Part shown: positions 40,760-52,017 of the stretch, piece after piece
Numbering within the stretch: position 1 is the first letter of the stretch
How the letters are laid out: each line of letters begins with the position of its first letter
Assembly: GCA_940671915.1 (NCBI GenBank)
Contig: CALNVZ010003429.1
Location: 23,917,190-23,981,189, forward strand
From: Paracentrotus lividus
Lineage: Eukaryota > Echinodermata > Echinoidea > Camarodonta > Echinidae
Direction of reading: 5' to 3'
DNA length: 64,000 nt
Position numbers and translations under genes: made by a program
The notes under the pieces: generated by a model
What the model was told of the DNA's origin: nothing
Databases searched by the model: none
Seen by the model: only the letters and a program-made list of their open reading frames with translations

Positions 40760-42767
40760 GTAAGTAATCCTTTGAACAAAATGTCAGTCTATGTTTTTGG
40801 AGCGTATAGTAAATAAGTACGTAATAAATGGTTTTACATCGAACACACCAAACATAATTATAGAAGGTCCTAATCATAAACATTTCTACCATTGTTTTAC
40901 CGCAATATTCTTTTAAATCTATCGTTTAAATGTGTTATGCTTCTATTACACCAATTTCCGTTTGATACTTGAATGGACGCCAATGAACAAATTATAAATT
41001 CAGAAAACAGACAGTAGAAATTGTACACGTCTATGTTGATCACAGTTCAAATATCAGAAATTTGCTCCAGGGACATCATTCTGCTCTGGACTCTCTCCCG
41101 TCATTTCGTCTTGGATTCTCAAACTCTACAGTGTGTTCCTAAAAAAAAGTTAACCAAAGTTCAACGGTCGGTCATTTCAAAAGTGTATGGTTTATTCTTG
41201 TGATTTGCTTACTAAAATACTAAGTAACTCATGAGCTTTAATTTGAGACATTGGTTACGTCCAAATTGTCACGGGTCACAGAGTTAGGGTCTTTGGAAGG
41301 AGAAAGGTACAAAACCCACTTTTTCCAAGTTTTTCGTTTGTTGGGTAAGAAACCAACTTTTTGGTTTCATCGTTTTGGGTTTTGTTTTCACACAAAGTTT
41401 CAATGAAATTCAATCTCATTTGCCAAAGGACCTATCTCACTGGCAATGAGACGTTGCGGTGACCTCTCCGAGACTCCAGAGACTCATAATCGAGAAGGCA
41501 TATCATTACAAGTGAGAAATCCACCTATTAAAGAAGATGACATTTCACTGAAATTTGCTGAAAAAGACCCATTGACACCAACTACTTTAAAAAGGTTTGT
41601 AGGTTTGTTTCGAACCTTACAAATCAAAAACTTGGAAAAAAAATGAGTTTTGTACCTATCACATTCAGAGGACCCTAACTCTGTGACCCATGTCGGTTTG
41701 GACGTAAGCAATGTTTCAAATTAAAGCTGATGAGTTACTTAGTTATTTAGTAAACAAATCAAAAAAATAAACTCTGTATACATTTAAATGACTGACCTTT
41801 GAACTTCGGTTACCTTTTCTTTCTTATGACCCTTTCTTTCTTCTCTTCGTTCTGTCTGGTCAAAATACCTATACTTTGTTTTCTGTTCGTTTATCTATTA
41901 TAATTCTTTTTGCTTTACAAGAACGAGGTCGGTACTTTATTAAGGACGTATACGACAGATATTTTGATTTTCTCGATTATCATCAAGCAAGGCTTTGTAT
42001 CAAAAAAGAAAAAGAAAAAGAAACGAAAAAAGATCTTTTCAACAGGAAAATCCTATTATATGACTTTCTTTAAAAAAGAAAGAAAAAAACCGTAAATGAT
42101 AAGGCGTAAATATTCATATAATGAATGAAAGCGCAGTAAAATATAAAAACAACAACAACAACCTTTTTTTAGGAACACACTGTAGAGGACCGTTTATTAC
42201 TTTGCACAACCATCCCCCTTCAGACTTTGTTTATCGCTGTAGCCCATGCAGTCTGTACCATCTCATGATAAATAAATAGACTGAATTTATAAAGCGCCTT
42301 TTTCTTATTTTGTAAATAAACAGAAAAATTGTATAATTATGATACTTGTTTATTAATAGTTGCATGAGCTTGTAACTGTAAATTCACGGGACTTCCTAAA
42401 ACAATAACGTTTCCAATCATTTTACAATAAAAATATCGTAAAAATGAGAAGGAAAAAAAACTGGCAATAAAATAGTCTACAAAGCACCAAAAGCTGTTCA
42501 TATACATCTTATTTTTACAGTTTAATGATCACAAGGGGCCTTAAACCTCTGAGTAGAGAGAAAAGGGGGCGCTTATAATAACAAAAAGAAACGCGAGCAA
42601 AATGAATACGGATTTTCTATACATGCAAGACCGGGTTGAGTAGTAAAGTGCTTTAATAGTCCAATAACTCATTACTTTCTTAAACGGAGGGCGAGGGGGA
42701 GGGGGTGAAACAATCTCAAATATACTTCAATTTATGTTTCCTTTCTTGATGTTCTTTGACACTCCAG
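40760..42767. other. Intron 2 of receptor copy 2
   Basis: It carries a mariner-type foldback element at 41129-42182. Outside it, no coding feature is seen. A short open stretch just before the element (41055-41127) is not needed to complete the domain and has no counterpart in copy 1. Confidence 0.6.
41129..42182. mobile_element. Tc1/mariner-type foldback MITE
   Basis: Ends CAGTGTGTTCCTAAAAAAA and TTTTTTTAGGAACACACTG are flanked by TA on both sides (41127-41128 and 42183-42184). Long arms pair between 41150-41335 and about 41628-41815, for example GACCCTAACTCTGTGACCCA with its complement. The right arm is split by about 350 bp (41815-42160) of unrelated AT-rich sequence, so it holds a secondary insertion. 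No transposase is present. Confidence 0.85.
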
Positions 42768-43051
42768 AATTAGATGATCCTTTTAAGCGCTACTTACGGG
42801 CATCTCTCAATAATCCTGGCATAACTCAAGGGGCTTCTACAAACTTCGCACTCCCGATTGGTAATATTCTAACGTCTGGTCGAGGGATTCTGTCGTTTCA
42901 ATACCTTTTTAATTCGAACGCTTCAACGGGAACGAATGGTTCTTAAGAGGTGCGTGTATGTAAAGGCGAGGATCCCCACTTTCTACAAGCAGTTGCTGGC
43001 TGGGCTGAAGAGGAGATACCATTTAACTGTGAAAATGAGACGGAAGTTGAG
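42768..43051 (+). pseudogene. Receptor copy 2 exon 3 with in-frame TAA
   Basis: It encodes LDDPFKRYLRASLNNPGI, then GRGILSFQYLFNSNASTG, and after TAA continues EVRVCKGEDPHFLQAVAGWA and IPFNCENETEVE. Copy 1 has NGYFKVRAC where copy 2 has NGS, stop, EVRVC. The reading frame is the same on both sides, so the stop is a substitution-like change rather than a frameshift. The donor GAG|GTACGT keeps phase 0. Confidence 0.8.
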
Positions 43052-44495
43052 GTACGTCTATTCTCTCCTTTTTAAAAGATTGTATCAAGACTGTTTAAAG
43101 ATGCACAGGAAACAGAGAAAATTTCAATCAACAAAGCCATATCAAAGTTTGATTTGGTTTTCTGTATTAAAAAGAATCGGATTTGCACTTGGTTACTTTC
43201 ACTGGACAGTATTACTTTACATTTAAGCATACGACGTGTTTTTACGGAAGAGGATGTCAATGAACCCTAATTAATATTATGTTCTCTTCTTAAGAGTCCC
43301 GTAAATCAAACAACTCGCGAGTATTTTGACACACTTATAATATTGTCTTTATATTTCGATTGGCATATTATTCTAAGCACAGTTATGTACATAGTGATTA
43401 GAAGACCTATATTAGTTTCCGTTTTATATTTCCTCGTTTATTTTATCAGTCAGTAATATCATATAGGATGTGTCGATAAGATAATGTTTTCATTTTAGCT
43501 TCTGATCTTCTTGAAAACTTTTATGTAATACGTATTTGAGGAGGGAGTCTACTCTAATATTAGATTACTTTGAACAAGCTTCGGCCCATATATATATATA
43601 TTATTTTCGTTTGTTATTGCAACCAAAATAATGAATATTACGGTCACTCACTCACTCAATCCCTTGACTCTTCCTGGGTCGTGTGGGGGATCTGAGAGCA
43701 GAAGAAGCACATTTTTTCCTCCATGCCTTCCTGTCACTTGTAGTCGACAGCAGTTCTTGCATTGTCATATCTGTCCATGTCTTTACATTTTCCATCCAGT
43801 TTGTCCTTTGACGTCCTCTTCTGCGTCCACCTTCAACTGTGCCTTGTAGAATGGTTTTTGACAAGCTGTTGTGTCGGATGAGGTGACCAACCCATGCTAG
43901 CTTACGTCGCTTGACGGTTGCGAGTAGAGGTTCCCGAGGGCCCACTGGTTTTCTGACTATGGTTAATACATATTCGTTGGTTGTGTGCTCTCTGTAAGAG
44001 ATGCCAAGCAGCTTCCTCAGGCATTTAGTTTCAAAAGCCTGTATTCTTCGTTCAGTCTCCTTCTGAAGTGTCCATGCCTCCCAATCATAAAGAAAGATGG
44101 AGACAACAAGGGCCTTGTACAGCTTGAACTTAGTGGGAAAATTGATGTTACTCTTCCGGATCCTGGCCATAGCTGCAGTGGCTGTAGCAATCATGATGCG
44201 GATCTCTGCTGCAGGTGCAGGTGCCATCGTTCGATTACGTTGACCTTAGCTTTTTTAAGCTGGTAACTTCTTGCAAGGTTTCTCCATTCATAGTGATGTT
44301 GACATTAATGCTGTTAGTGCTGTTTACCATGACCTACACGTACACACCATATTAGGGTAGACTAGATTTTGATTCTCACATTTTTTTTTTTTAAATCTAT
44401 TTATTTATTTATTTATTTTTGCTTAAAATTCTAAATACTGTTCATCGGATAGTGCCTTTTATTTATTTATTTTTTTTCATTAATTTGAAATTCAG
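43052..44495. other. Intron 3 of receptor copy 2
   Basis: It contains a LINE fragment at 43652-44333 on the opposite strand and (TTTA)n-like sequence near 44395-44480. Unlike copy 1, there is no duplication of the exon-4 edge here. Confidence 0.6.
43652..44333 (-). pseudogene. LINE reverse-transcriptase C-terminal fragment
   Basis: The minus-strand frame reads KLYKALVVSIFLYDWEAWTL, RRIQAFETKCLRKLLGISYR, WVGHLIRHNSLSKTILQGTV and EGGRRRGRQRTNWMENVKTW. This is the highly conserved post-catalytic segment of a large LINE family. The upstream part (NGETLQEVTSLKKL) is out of frame and interrupted. It ends with SQGIE and a stop near 43652. No intact catalytic core is present. Confidence 0.85.
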
Positions 44496-44577
44496 ATATC
44501 ATTCAAAGCGAGTCGAGGGGACGATTTCACAAACGCTGGGATTGACAATATAACAATCATTGAAACAACGTATACAG
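44496..44577 (+). pseudogene. Receptor copy 2 exon 4: end of MAM-like domain
   Basis: It encodes ISFKASRGDDFTNAGIDNIT then IIETTYTG, in frame with copy 1 and with intact splice sites (phase 0 to 1). No lesion is present in this exon itself. Confidence 0.75.
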
Positions 44578-45567
44578 GTTTGTATTGATTATGCTTGATT
44601 TATAGTACGTTTTTACATACATGTAGATATATGGACGTGTAGTACTCTCCAAAGTGTTGCTGTAGTAAACAAAAGTGGTAGTTTATGTGAGGAGGACGGC
44701 TATACATGTATACACAGTGTGTCCCACAAAAAATGCTAATATCAGTTTCTATTTGTTCTTGCCAAAATTGATAGCATTTGTTTGTGAATGTGTTTTTAAA
44801 TATAATTAAATCATAAAGTCGTTTGCTACTAACGTCAATGACTGGGACGATTTTATTCCCAATTGTTAATTTTGGAGTAGCTAAAACTACTATATGTTTA
44901 TTTGATTACGTATCGTTTTCAATCTGCCTGTTAAACAAGCCTTTGGAAATGGCTTTTCTAAGTTTTGCGTAATCAAAAAGCACAGTCTAGTTACTGCGTT
45001 TACTTTCAAGCCGTGACAATATCTGATCATTTGATAACAATTGCCAATCACAAATAAGTCATGTATATTATATTATTCCACATCTAAACCATTCTGCATA
45101 GTAAAATGTCTTCTTATTAGATAATAGGTTTTCATTATGCCATATAACTTGATTGAAAATGTCAATTTCGGTATAACTTTTCACATGGTATCATGCAAGC
45201 CTTTAAAACCTGAAGATAAAACTCAGGAATTCCACACAAAAAATTAAGTCACTAATTAGTGTCCTTTCATATAATTTCCATTCAGCAGAAGATTTATGCA
45301 ACCCAGTTTAGCATACCAATAATGGAATAAATCTTTCCATATCCCTTGACTATCATCAGGAAATCTTCCAAGCCACTTTAAAACTTAACACTTGTCTATC
45401 GATATCGACCACACGTATCCCTTCATGCTCCATGCATATAATATTGGGTGATGATACACCTTTTCACTTTATCTTTATTTTATTTCCAAATAAAGTTAAA
45501 TATGATATTCTTCAGTCTTTTTAATGAATCCGATGAAACTGAGTCTACTATAAACAAATTAACAATT

Positions 45568-46140
45568 TCAGTTATAGCAAGGGATTTCACAATTGTTACT
45601 CGCGCAAAAAGTGTTAGTTTTTCTCATTCTCCAGCTATCCAGAATTGTTTGCATTTTAGACAATTTATTTTCCCAACTCATCTTTTTTTTACATAGTGTA
45701 AGTCTTGTGCAATAAACTGTCCTAAATAAAGTGCGGGCTTTTCCGACCAGGTGAGGTCCTAATCGGATAAGGACCACCGTTTATTGAATTTGCCAATCCA
45801 TATTAATATTTTTTTTTTTTTTCAATTTTGGACCTGCGATATTACCAAAATACACCAATTGTTTTATAATATTTTCTAAAGAAGATTTATTTCTGACAAA
45901 ACATAAGGTATCGTCGGCATACTGTAATAGCTTCATTGTGCAGTTACACCCTTTCAATTGACAATTCTGAATTAAAGCATTTCTTCGAATCTTATTCGCC
46001 ATAAATTCGGCTGCTAATACAAAGAATAGTGCCGAAAGGGGACAGCCTTGTCTTATTCCACTTCTTATTCTTAGTTTTATTTCCCTTCTTGGGAGTAATA
46101 ATACACTTCCTTTTAAAAAAAATCTACTTATATTCCAACA
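45568..46140 (-). pseudogene. LINE reverse-transcriptase core fragment (QYADDT)
   Basis: On the minus strand, SGIRQGCPLSALFFVLAAEF is followed by MANKIRRNALIQNCQLKGCN and KLLQYADDTLCFVRN. RQGCPLS and YADD are reverse-transcriptase motifs typical of L1-like LINEs. A following piece, ENKLSKMQTILDSWRMRKTN, lies in another frame at about 45630-45690, so the copy is broken. It is from a different LINE family than the fragment at 43652. Confidence 0.75.
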
Positions 46141-46457
46141 ATCCGCTTAGCAAAAAATTCAAAATCAATATTAAAGTTGCGTGTTGATGATTCTTTTATT
46201 GAAGACATAACCACGTCATAGCTGATACCTTCAACACATATTTCTCTGAATTAGACTTCAATTTATCTCAGAATTTTATGCCAGGCGATACAGATTGTGA
46301 CCAATTTCTATCACTTTCAAGTGACAACTCTATTTTCTATACTCATACTCATAAGCAGGAGTTATTTACGGCTGGGTTATAGATTTGGGAGCAAAAAGAA
46401 AATCGGTTTGAAACTGATCGAATATAGCCATTTATTGTACATATTGCATTAAAAGAT

Positions 46458-46745
46458 ACACTGCAAAAACAGTGCTGTTTACCTTAACACCATGGGTGTT
46501 AAATCTAACATCTGTCAGAATATATATGTATCCGCAGCTTTGTTGTTAAGTTTTCGTGTCAAAATACGTCTGTTAAACTGCTGGATCTTATTTTAACACC
46601 ATCCATGCTGGTGTTAATTTGACACTTTTTCATTATCTTAATTTCCCATCTGACACCAGTAGTTTATAATGGGCTTTGATCTAACACCATGGGTGTTGAT
46701 CTGATCATATTCTTGTTGTTAATTTTAAGACCGGTTTCTGTGGAT
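46458..46745. mobile_element. MITE with AACACCATGGGTGTT palindromes
   Basis: It begins ACACTGCAAAAACAGTG. It holds AACACCATGGGTGTT near 46486 and 46684, and AACACCATCCATGCTGGTGTT near 46595. The far end near 46735 (CCGGTTTCTGTG) has decayed from a mirror of the start. Confidence 0.65.
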
Positions 46746-47646
46746 ATGAATAAATTATGTTGCTCATAAATGTGTCTTGTTTTGTTTTGTTTTTGTTTTT
46801 ATTTATTTATTTTGTTATCTATTTATTTATTTTTTTATTTTTTTTTTTGTGTGTGTTTTTGTGGGGGAGGGGGTTTGCTCCAGTAGCATCTATATCGGCG
46901 ATAGACAAATTTTACTCTTGCACAAAATATGGGTTTCAATAATAATATCTTATCCAGTGCATGCTGATGTAGGCCTATGGTTCATCAAAATCGCTACCTC
47001 AAAAATCATGACCTGCATGATTGTATCGTTTAATTCTACTTTATCAATCAATGTACAATCTTTACACAAATTATATGTCTTAAGTTTGTTTGTTTGTTTG
47101 TTTTTTTAATATTTGTTTTTTTTTTAAATAGCACAAATGACTTTACATACGAGGCAATCAAGCGATCACTTACCGAAATCTTGAATGGTTTTTACCAAGA
47201 AAACCTTTTTGCAATTGCCATAAATATTGGAATTTGTTAATTAAAAATTTTTAAGATTTCCCTCACTTGGTTAAATTCAAATATCTTTTGAGGAAACGCC
47301 TTGTTAATCTATACTGAACAATTTACGTTGTATTTTCCATTCCAAATTTAAATTTCATTATCTTTTTGTAACATACGTGTGTATAGTTATATGCTTCAAT
47401 TCCAAATGAAAGATCCATTTTAATATCACCATTTATTTATTTTTCGTGTATTATGCTTGCTCATTTAATTACCCTAATCGATTAATCACAAATCCTTACA
47501 ATACTCTTTTTTAATCGGAATTTCAATAAGTTGGGTTATCTGTTCTTGGTACTTTACAATCGCTGGTCAAGTATTGGTATGACTTTCATATAACAATAGG
47601 CAATTAGGCATATTATGGTATCATATCATTAATATACATGTATAAG

Positions 47647-47739
47647 AATCTGGACAGACGACATCGAGCTCAATTCTTACAAATGCTCCTGCTCCAGGAA
47701 CTAAGTTGCCGACATTGGAAGGAACAAAAATACAGACAG
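47647..47739 (+). pseudogene. Receptor copy 2 exon 5: stalk
   Basis: It encodes ESGQTTSSSILTNAPAPGTK and then LPTLEGTKIQTG, phase 1-1, 31 codons. Only the beginning and the IQTG end resemble copy 1, consistent with loose constraint on a stalk. Confidence 0.65.
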
Positions 47740-48073
47740 GTTAGTACCGCATACACTCAGTGTAGATACGAATTTCAGATAAGCAACACTTTTATGAAAA
47801 TAGTTCTACTTCCACTTCTATGGTGATACTCATCAACGCCTGTTCAGGAAATAGATGAGGATAAAATAAGATATTCCAGGCCATAATGAATCCGAGAGGA
47901 AAATTATGAAAAGTTGCATGAAATGTTGGACTAATGTACGATGTAACTTGAGAGAATATGATAGTGCTTATTTTAACTCGTACGTTTAATCTAACTTCTT
48001 TATTGCCTCTGACCACTCTCTATGAGTTTATAGTTAGAATCATCAAATACATCTTACGAATGCTTTATTCCAG

Positions 48074-48164
48074 TGACAGTTTTGGAACAAGCCACATCTA
48101 TTACCTCTCCGTTGACTTCCGCAACGGCGCGCCGCGGCGACAGCAAATGCCAAAATACAAAAGG
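48074..48164 (+). pseudogene. Receptor copy 2 exon 6: stalk, phase-breaking
   Basis: The acceptor is TTATTCCAG. It encodes VTVLEQATSITSPLTSATAR and more. The only nearby donor, AAAAGG|GTAAAT, leaves phase 2, while exon 7 needs phase 1. Either a one-base insertion occurred or splicing uses a site I cannot see. Confidence 0.55.
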
Positions 48165-48243
48165 GTAAATTAACAGGATTTTAAATTGCGGATGCTAGGG
48201 TTTGGATATATGTGTTTGTGGGAGTGTAAGTGTCTGTGAGTGG

Positions 48244-48247
<4 letters not shown>

Positions 48248-48297
<50 letters not shown>

Positions 48298-48298
48298 T
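48248..48298. repeat. (TG)n microsatellite
   Basis: About 22 TG/GT repeats ending in CGCGCGCG, inside intron 6 of receptor copy 2. Confidence 0.95.
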
Positions 48299-49363
48299 AC
48301 AGAGTGATTGGGTGTGGATGTGTTTACAGTGTGCGGTTGAGCGTAGAAGTGTCTTAGGAGATACTATAATTAATCAAAACAAGATTGATTATTTCTGTTA
48401 TTAATGCAATCGCAATCATTACCTTTAAATTAGATAACTCCTACACTTCATCAAGCAAAAATTTACTCATGTCGAATTAAGACTGATGGAAGAGCAAAGC
48501 AATTAAATATCATCAATATCTTAAAGTTATGAAAGGTATCATTTAAAAAGACCCCCCCCCAAAAAAAAAAAATGAAATAATAAATATAATAATAATAAAT
48601 ATAAAATAACAAAATATAAAATTAAAAAATTACTTTAGATTTTTTCAAACCAATTTTAAGAAGTACAAAAGAATACACAGGTACAATGTAGCCTTTGGTT
48701 GCGACCTGTGATGCCGCCACTTTCAAAGGAAAAATGAAAATATGATTTGATCATAGAACATGGATATTAAACACATGACGGAATATGTATCAAAGCCATA
48801 TTATGTCCTAAAATTGGGCGAAATATTGTATGATAATAAATACCTCAGAATTCGACAATTTTTAATCAACATTTTACAAATGTCCAAAACATCCAAAGTA
48901 CAAAATTTAAGATTAGGTTGTTGGAAATATTCATTTGCGATGTTATGTGTCACATATGCGGCACATGCGGCCAGTTGAGTAATTTCAAATCATATTTCAA
49001 AAATATTGCAACACTTATTTTTGCTTTCCCTGTGAAAGTGAGCGATATGTCTGCTCATGCTATCGGACCAGAGGCAGCGAAAAGTAATTATCATTACAAA
49101 AGCATTTTCGTTTTGTAACTGGCCAGTAAGTCTGTAGTTAGGCAGAAATCTTTTGTCTACAATCTGCGAGAAAATTCCAATGAAACTCATGTCTGGCATA
49201 TTTTATCCCTGCGGCATCACAGTCCCATCAAAAGAGTTAGCTACGTTGTTTCTCCGTGTGTTTGAAGTTCCTTGGTCAAACTTAAAATGATAATATTATG
49301 TAAACTTTTTGGACTCTACAATGTCAGCTAATCTTCATATCATTTCTATTAACCTTTAAACAG
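48299..49363. other. Intron 6 remainder of receptor copy 2
   Basis: AT-rich with an A-homopolymer and an (AAT)n-like patch near 48550-48640. No coding sequence is recognised. Confidence 0.55.
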
Positions 49364-49466
49364 AGAATCCAGTTCAAGTTCTTGTGATAGCTTCGTCAGT
49401 CGTACCCGTTATAGTGCTTTGTTTACTGTGTGTCATTATAAGAGTCTTCATTCGCTGGAAACACAG
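49364..49466 (+). pseudogene. Receptor copy 2 exon 7: transmembrane helix
   Basis: It encodes ENPVQVLVIASSVVPVIVLC then LLCVIIRVFIRWKHR, the same length and phases as copy 1. An Arg sits inside the hydrophobic stretch near its cytoplasmic end (IIRVF) where copy 1 has Thr. The exon itself is intact. Confidence 0.8.
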
Positions 49467-49852
49467 GTAAAAGGAGAAAGTCTGAAAATTAAAAGACGAC
49501 ATCCCTTTCAAATAATTTAAAGACCATCAACACTACTGGATATACCCATCCACTTGTCTTACAAAATTTGTTCTTGATCAAATTATGCTTATTGATATAG
49601 ATACTTATATTATTGTATTTAAATGCATCGACGCCAGCGCACTTACCTTGCTTACCGGCGCACTTATCATGATAAAATTAAAGCACTTGAAACCAGTCAT
49701 CTTAGTTAACTTTCCAAACTGAACAAAAATTATCAACATACCATATGCTCATAATAATTCATTCATTTCGGTTTTCTTTTCATGCTGTCACCAAAGCGTT
49801 GTCTAAAATAAATTTCTATGCTTTCTATTTTATCTTTTCTTTTCATATCAAG

Positions 49853-50988
49853 ACCGAAACCAGCTACATCTGAAGTACCCGATGAACATGATGAAGACGA
49901 CAATGGGTTGGTCGTCAATCAACTTTACGATGCAACGGATAATTTACCTATGTCTTCAGATATCCTTACCGGTGTCAATGAACCGTCAAGTAACCTTGAA
50001 ACGCATATCCATAACGGCATGGATAACAATTACGAGGACGTCGAAGAAAATCAATGTCATAATCTATCTAGCAGATCTATCAACACAAACACGACGAGTA
50101 ACGCAAACACCTATTTTACCCTTGAAGCCCCTACAAAGACAGGTGGCTCTAAAGTTAATCAAGCCTCGGAAAATGAATATGAAGGTGTTGACAAAGACCT
50201 ATACTGCAATGTGGATGATAGACCTGGGCAAGACAACAAGACCTGCAACGACATCACTTACTTCACACTTGAGAATCCAAGCAATAAGGGTTGCTCTAAC
50301 TTTGATCAATATCCGGAGAATGAATATGAAGATATCAGAGCAGACCGCTGTGGAGCTGAAGCTTTCAAATGGATGTCCCAAAATAAGGTGTCGGGAGCAA
50401 ATAATGGCCAGTTTCTTGAAGCAACAGAGAACTCATACGAAAACTTCGACACTTGAATCCCGATCTTCGGATGGTGATGGTGATGATCATGGTGATACTC
50501 GGATGGATTCTCTAGCCCATGAAGTTACGACATTAACTGGACAAGTTCTACATGTCATGAATGCTCTGAAGAAAAATCCGAGAGGAATCCAAGTGAAGCC
50601 TTCTGGTCAAGGTCTGTGCAATTCTCCAGAGTCAAAAGATCGAGCTTCCAAACGTTGTCGTTCCAGCATTCGGAATCGTAGTGAGTGTCCCATGGAAGGT
50701 TTGGACTCCATTATCCTTTTAGACAGTCAACGCCAAAAGAATCGTAAGACTGGCAAACTAAAGGGAATCACACAAGTCAGGCTCTCTGATGACACCGAGT
50801 ATGACACTCTCAACTTGAAGACGTCCTTCAAGAAATCTTCTAAGTCTAAGGAAACGTCAAATGGTACCATGACCGATGATGTTGATAACATGGTGTATGA
50901 TGCTCTGAACTTCACAGACACAGCAGCTTCTCCAAACTCAAAGGACACTTCTGTATTTAACGACAACGTCTACAGCAAACTAAATTAA
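49853..50988 (+). pseudogene. Receptor copy 2 exon 8: cytoplasmic tail with 113-bp deletion
   Basis: It opens PKPATSEVPDEHDEDDNGLV and stays in frame through the YEDV, YFTL, YEGV, YFTL, YEDI and YENF motifs to TGA at 50454-50456. At that point copy 1 has 113 extra bases (23633-23745), between short matching stretches TTCGAC and TTCAC. Downstream, the shifted frame still encodes tails with YDTL, YDAL and YSKL to TAA at 50986-50988. One YFTL (the third) lies in the deleted part. A shortened receptor with only the first six motifs is conceivable if upstream lesions are errors. Confidence 0.8.
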
Positions 50989-51099
50989 GTCAATGCTGAT
51001 GCTCTCATTATACAGAGTGAGTCTTTAAAAAAAATGTCCCACCGTTTTAAAGTTGTCTTGTTCAAAGCAGAAATATTTAATAATAGGTTTAATGATTAT
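50989..51099. other. Sequence after receptor copy 2
   Basis: A mariner-like end (TATACAGAGTGAGTCTTTAA) lies at about 51011-51030. No gene is seen. Confidence 0.5.
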
Positions 51100-51324
51100 G
51101 TCTTGGTAGAGTCATCCTTCTATCATTCGTTGGTACCATATTGTGGGTTCGACCCCCGGCCGCATCATACCAAAGACGTTAAAAAATGGTAGATGTTGCT
51201 TCCCTGTTTGGCGTTCAACAAGAGGGGGATAGAGCAACGTTCATCTGGCGCTGCTCAGCGGCTGCCAAGCCCACGGGACAAGGGCGAAAAGAATATCCGA
51301 TTCGGACAATAAAATTTGGAGCAT
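51100..51324 (+). mobile_element. tRNA-derived SINE, copy 1
   Basis: The head has a B-box-like GTGGGTTCGACCCCCGGCCG and a weak A-box-like TTGGTAGAGTC. The body reads CATACCAAAGACGTTAAAAA, then TTGGCGTTCAACAAGAGGGG and CTGGCGCTGCTCAGCGGCTG. It ends CGGACAATAAAATTTGGAGC. The same order is found inverted at 53159-53407. Confidence 0.8.
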
Positions 51325-51477
51325 TTTTTTTTATCGTACCAACGAATGCTAGAAGGATACCAAGATATAATCATGAAACATATTATTAAATGTTTATTTA
51401 TTTTGAATATTATTCATTTAGATATTGAAAGCCTGACTGAATAACAATCTTCAGAAGACAGCAAAATCTCGATTGTT

Positions 51478-51479
<2 letters not shown>

Positions 51480-51509
<30 letters not shown>

Positions 51510-51553
51510 TTGTGTGTGTGTGTATGTGTGTGTGCGTGTGTGCGTGTGTGTGT
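51480..51553. repeat. (TG)n microsatellite
   Basis: An imperfect TG/GT tract of about 70 bp. Confidence 0.95.
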
Positions 51554-52017
51554 TTGTACTAGTCCTTCACGGGTGCAAAATTCTTTTTGGGTAGTGCAGG
51601 TGTGAAGTGTTCACAATAACATTTTTTTTTTCAAGTAAGAGTGAAAGTAATATTACAAGATCAAGATTACACCAAACATGCCAGAGGAACAATGTTAAAA
51701 TGTGTGACAATTATTTTCACTGTACGTTCATGTCTGTAAAATACGATGATTGTAAATAACATAGAACCCCAAATCTGTCATGTATAATGACAACAATCAC
51801 CAGGAGACTGTAAAGTTCGACATAAAATATTTTGAGAATCGAAACTAATTCTCTCGCTTACAATGTGAGACTCTCAGTGCACACTCGTTTCCAACATTAA
51901 ACCTGTTAAGAATTTTTAGTTTCTTAAATTAGTATATAATCTATACGCGTCCTGTTTTATTTCACATGCGCATGTATCGAGTTATAAAAAGTTCTTCCTA
52001 TTTCCTATTTCCTCACA

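Larger units (their letters stand above)
44578..47646. other. Intron 4 of receptor copy 2
   Basis: A mariner-like end (CAGTGTGTCCCACAAAAAAT) lies near 44717. A LINE fragment (45568-46140) and a MITE (46458-46745) follow. T-rich tracts lie near 46790-46860 and 47100-47125. No exon is seen. Confidence 0.6.
40131..50988 (+). pseudogene. MAM-like receptor, copy 2, degraded paralogue
   Basis: Exons proposed by alignment with copy 1 are 40131-40227 (signal peptide), 40658-40759, 42768-43051, 44496-44577, 47647-47739, 48074-48164, 49364-49466 and 49853-50988. Exon order and the other phases match copy 1. Four lesions are visible: TAG at 40660-40662 where copy 1 has TGG; TAA at 42944-42946 in the ectodomain; exon 6 one base too long for the following phase; and a 113-bp deletion in the tail, shifting the frame to a stop at 50454-50456. 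Similarity to copy 1 is high in the tail, so the duplication is fairly recent. Sequencing error could explain single lesions but hardly all. A truncated product cannot be excluded. Confidence 0.8.

Noticed and set aside
41055..41128. Possible extra ectodomain exon before the mariner-type element
   Set aside because: Exon 2 joins exon 3 directly in phase in both copies, and copy 1 has no equivalent sequence.
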